This document shows, one piece after another, positions 5,874 to 6,189 of a DNA stretch of 6,189 bases. Origin of the DNA: Bifidobacteriaceae bacterium (GTDB taxonomy: Bacteria > Actinomycetota > Actinomycetes > Actinomycetales > WQXJ01); the NCBI GenBank assembly GCA_031265345.1, contig JAISCU010000406.1, positions 1-6,189 on the forward strand, read 5' to 3'. How positions within the stretch are numbered: the stretch's first letter is position 1; each line of letters starts with the position of its first letter. The notes beneath the pieces are model-generated. The model was not told where the DNA came from and made no database searches. It saw only the letters and a list, made by a program, of their open reading frames with translations. The position numbers and the translations under genes are program-made.

Positions 5874-6080
5874 GCATACCAACCTACAGGGTGCGGACAC
5901 GCGCCTGGTCGCCAAGCGGCCCCCTCCCGCCCCTTGGCCAGCAATTCCCGTGTCATTTCGCTTTGAGTGTAAGAGCCCCTCCGTACGATGCCGCCGGGCC
6001 TTCCCGCCCGCATCGGCCCGTCGCCGCCAGTGGCCGTCCGGGAGCCAGCGCGCTGCGCGCAGCCCGCAATCGTGCCGCCG
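5874..6080 (-). other. hisI-downstream gap/leader region of the membrane-protein–trp–lgt operon
   Basis: A 207-bp gap that should contain the operon promoter if trpC is not read through from hisI. On the minus strand there is a TACACT -10-like hexamer (5966-5971) without a convincing -35. A hairpin with the 6-bp arms GCCAAG/CTTGGC lies at 5911-5938. A 28-codon ORF runs from 5956 to 5870 with two Trp codons, and its TGA overlaps the GTG of the membrane-protein gene (GTGA). The ORF lacks a Shine-Dalgarno sequence and its Trp codons are not adjacent, so I do not annotate it as a gene. No clear terminator for hisI is visible. Confidence 0.35.
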
Positions 6081-6189
6081 TCAGCCCGGCTCGGCCTCCA
6101 GATCACGGCCATCGAAGCAGCTCAGCGACCCGGTGTGGCAGGCCGGGCCGACCTGTTCCACCTGGACCAGCAGGGCGTCGCCGTCGCAA
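6081..6189 (-). CDS. hisI: Phosphoribosyl-AMP cyclohydrolase, C-terminal fragment (cut by window edge)
   Basis: HisI hydrolyses the adenine ring of phosphoribosyl-AMP in the third step of histidine biosynthesis. Only the last 35 codons are in the window. They read [20 protein letters not shown] and then SLSCFDG, followed by a short tail ending in EPG and a TGA at 6081-6083. The three cysteines in this stretch (C1, C17 and C24 of the visible part) match the zinc ligands of the family, and CDxDALL...ACHTGxxSCF is diagnostic. The gene is broken only by the window boundary. hisI directly upstream of trp genes is usual in actinobacteria, where trpE often comes next. Here it is followed by the DUF4190-like gene instead. 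Confidence 0.95.
   Translation of the reverse strand, partial: CDGDALLVQVEQVGPACHTGSLSCFDGRDLEAEPG

Noticed and set aside
6052..6063. 12-bp perfect palindrome GCTGCGCGCAGC just after hisI, as a terminator
   Set aside because: It has no loop and no T-run, and such GC palindromes arise easily by chance in this composition.

Overview
The window is GC-rich and has the gene order hisI – small membrane protein – trpC – trpB – trpA – lgt, all on the minus strand. This order, an Lgt with a long acidic C-terminal tail, and a DUF664-type DinB protein all point to an actinobacterium (Actinomycetota). I cannot place the genus from sequence alone. Every gene I can support lies on the minus strand, so transcription runs from high to low coordinates.

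Right to left. The extreme right edge (6081-6189) holds the last 35 codons of hisI (phosphoribosyl-AMP cyclohydrolase). A gap of about 207 bp follows (5874-6080), with a possible hairpin and a weak Trp-containing short ORF. Next is a Pro/Gly/Tyr-rich two-pass DUF4190-like membrane protein (5319-5873). Then come trpC (4478-5302), trpB (3252-4481), trpA (2449-3255) and lgt (1385-2452). These last four are chained by three ATGA stop/start overlaps, so tryptophan biosynthesis from CdRP onward is probably translationally coupled to the first step of lipoprotein maturation. trpE, trpG, trpD and trpF are not in the window.

Left of lgt is an accessory block of lower GC. A perfect 30-bp palindrome (1289-1318) covers the -10 and spacer of a good sigma70-type promoter (1300-1329). 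It also reaches the likely GTG start of a 67-residue toxin-like protein, whose mRNA would be leaderless. A 93-residue helix-turn-helix protein follows 12 bp later with a strong Shine-Dalgarno sequence, and then a DUF664/DinB-family gene. I read the first two as a candidate self-regulated toxin-antitoxin-type module, possibly with the DinB gene co-transcribed.

The left end (1-157) has no gene. It carries two identical 31-bp direct repeats flanking a partial inverted copy, which can form alternative hairpins (REP/BIME-like). The most interesting items are the palindrome/leaderless-promoter module and this repeat cluster.
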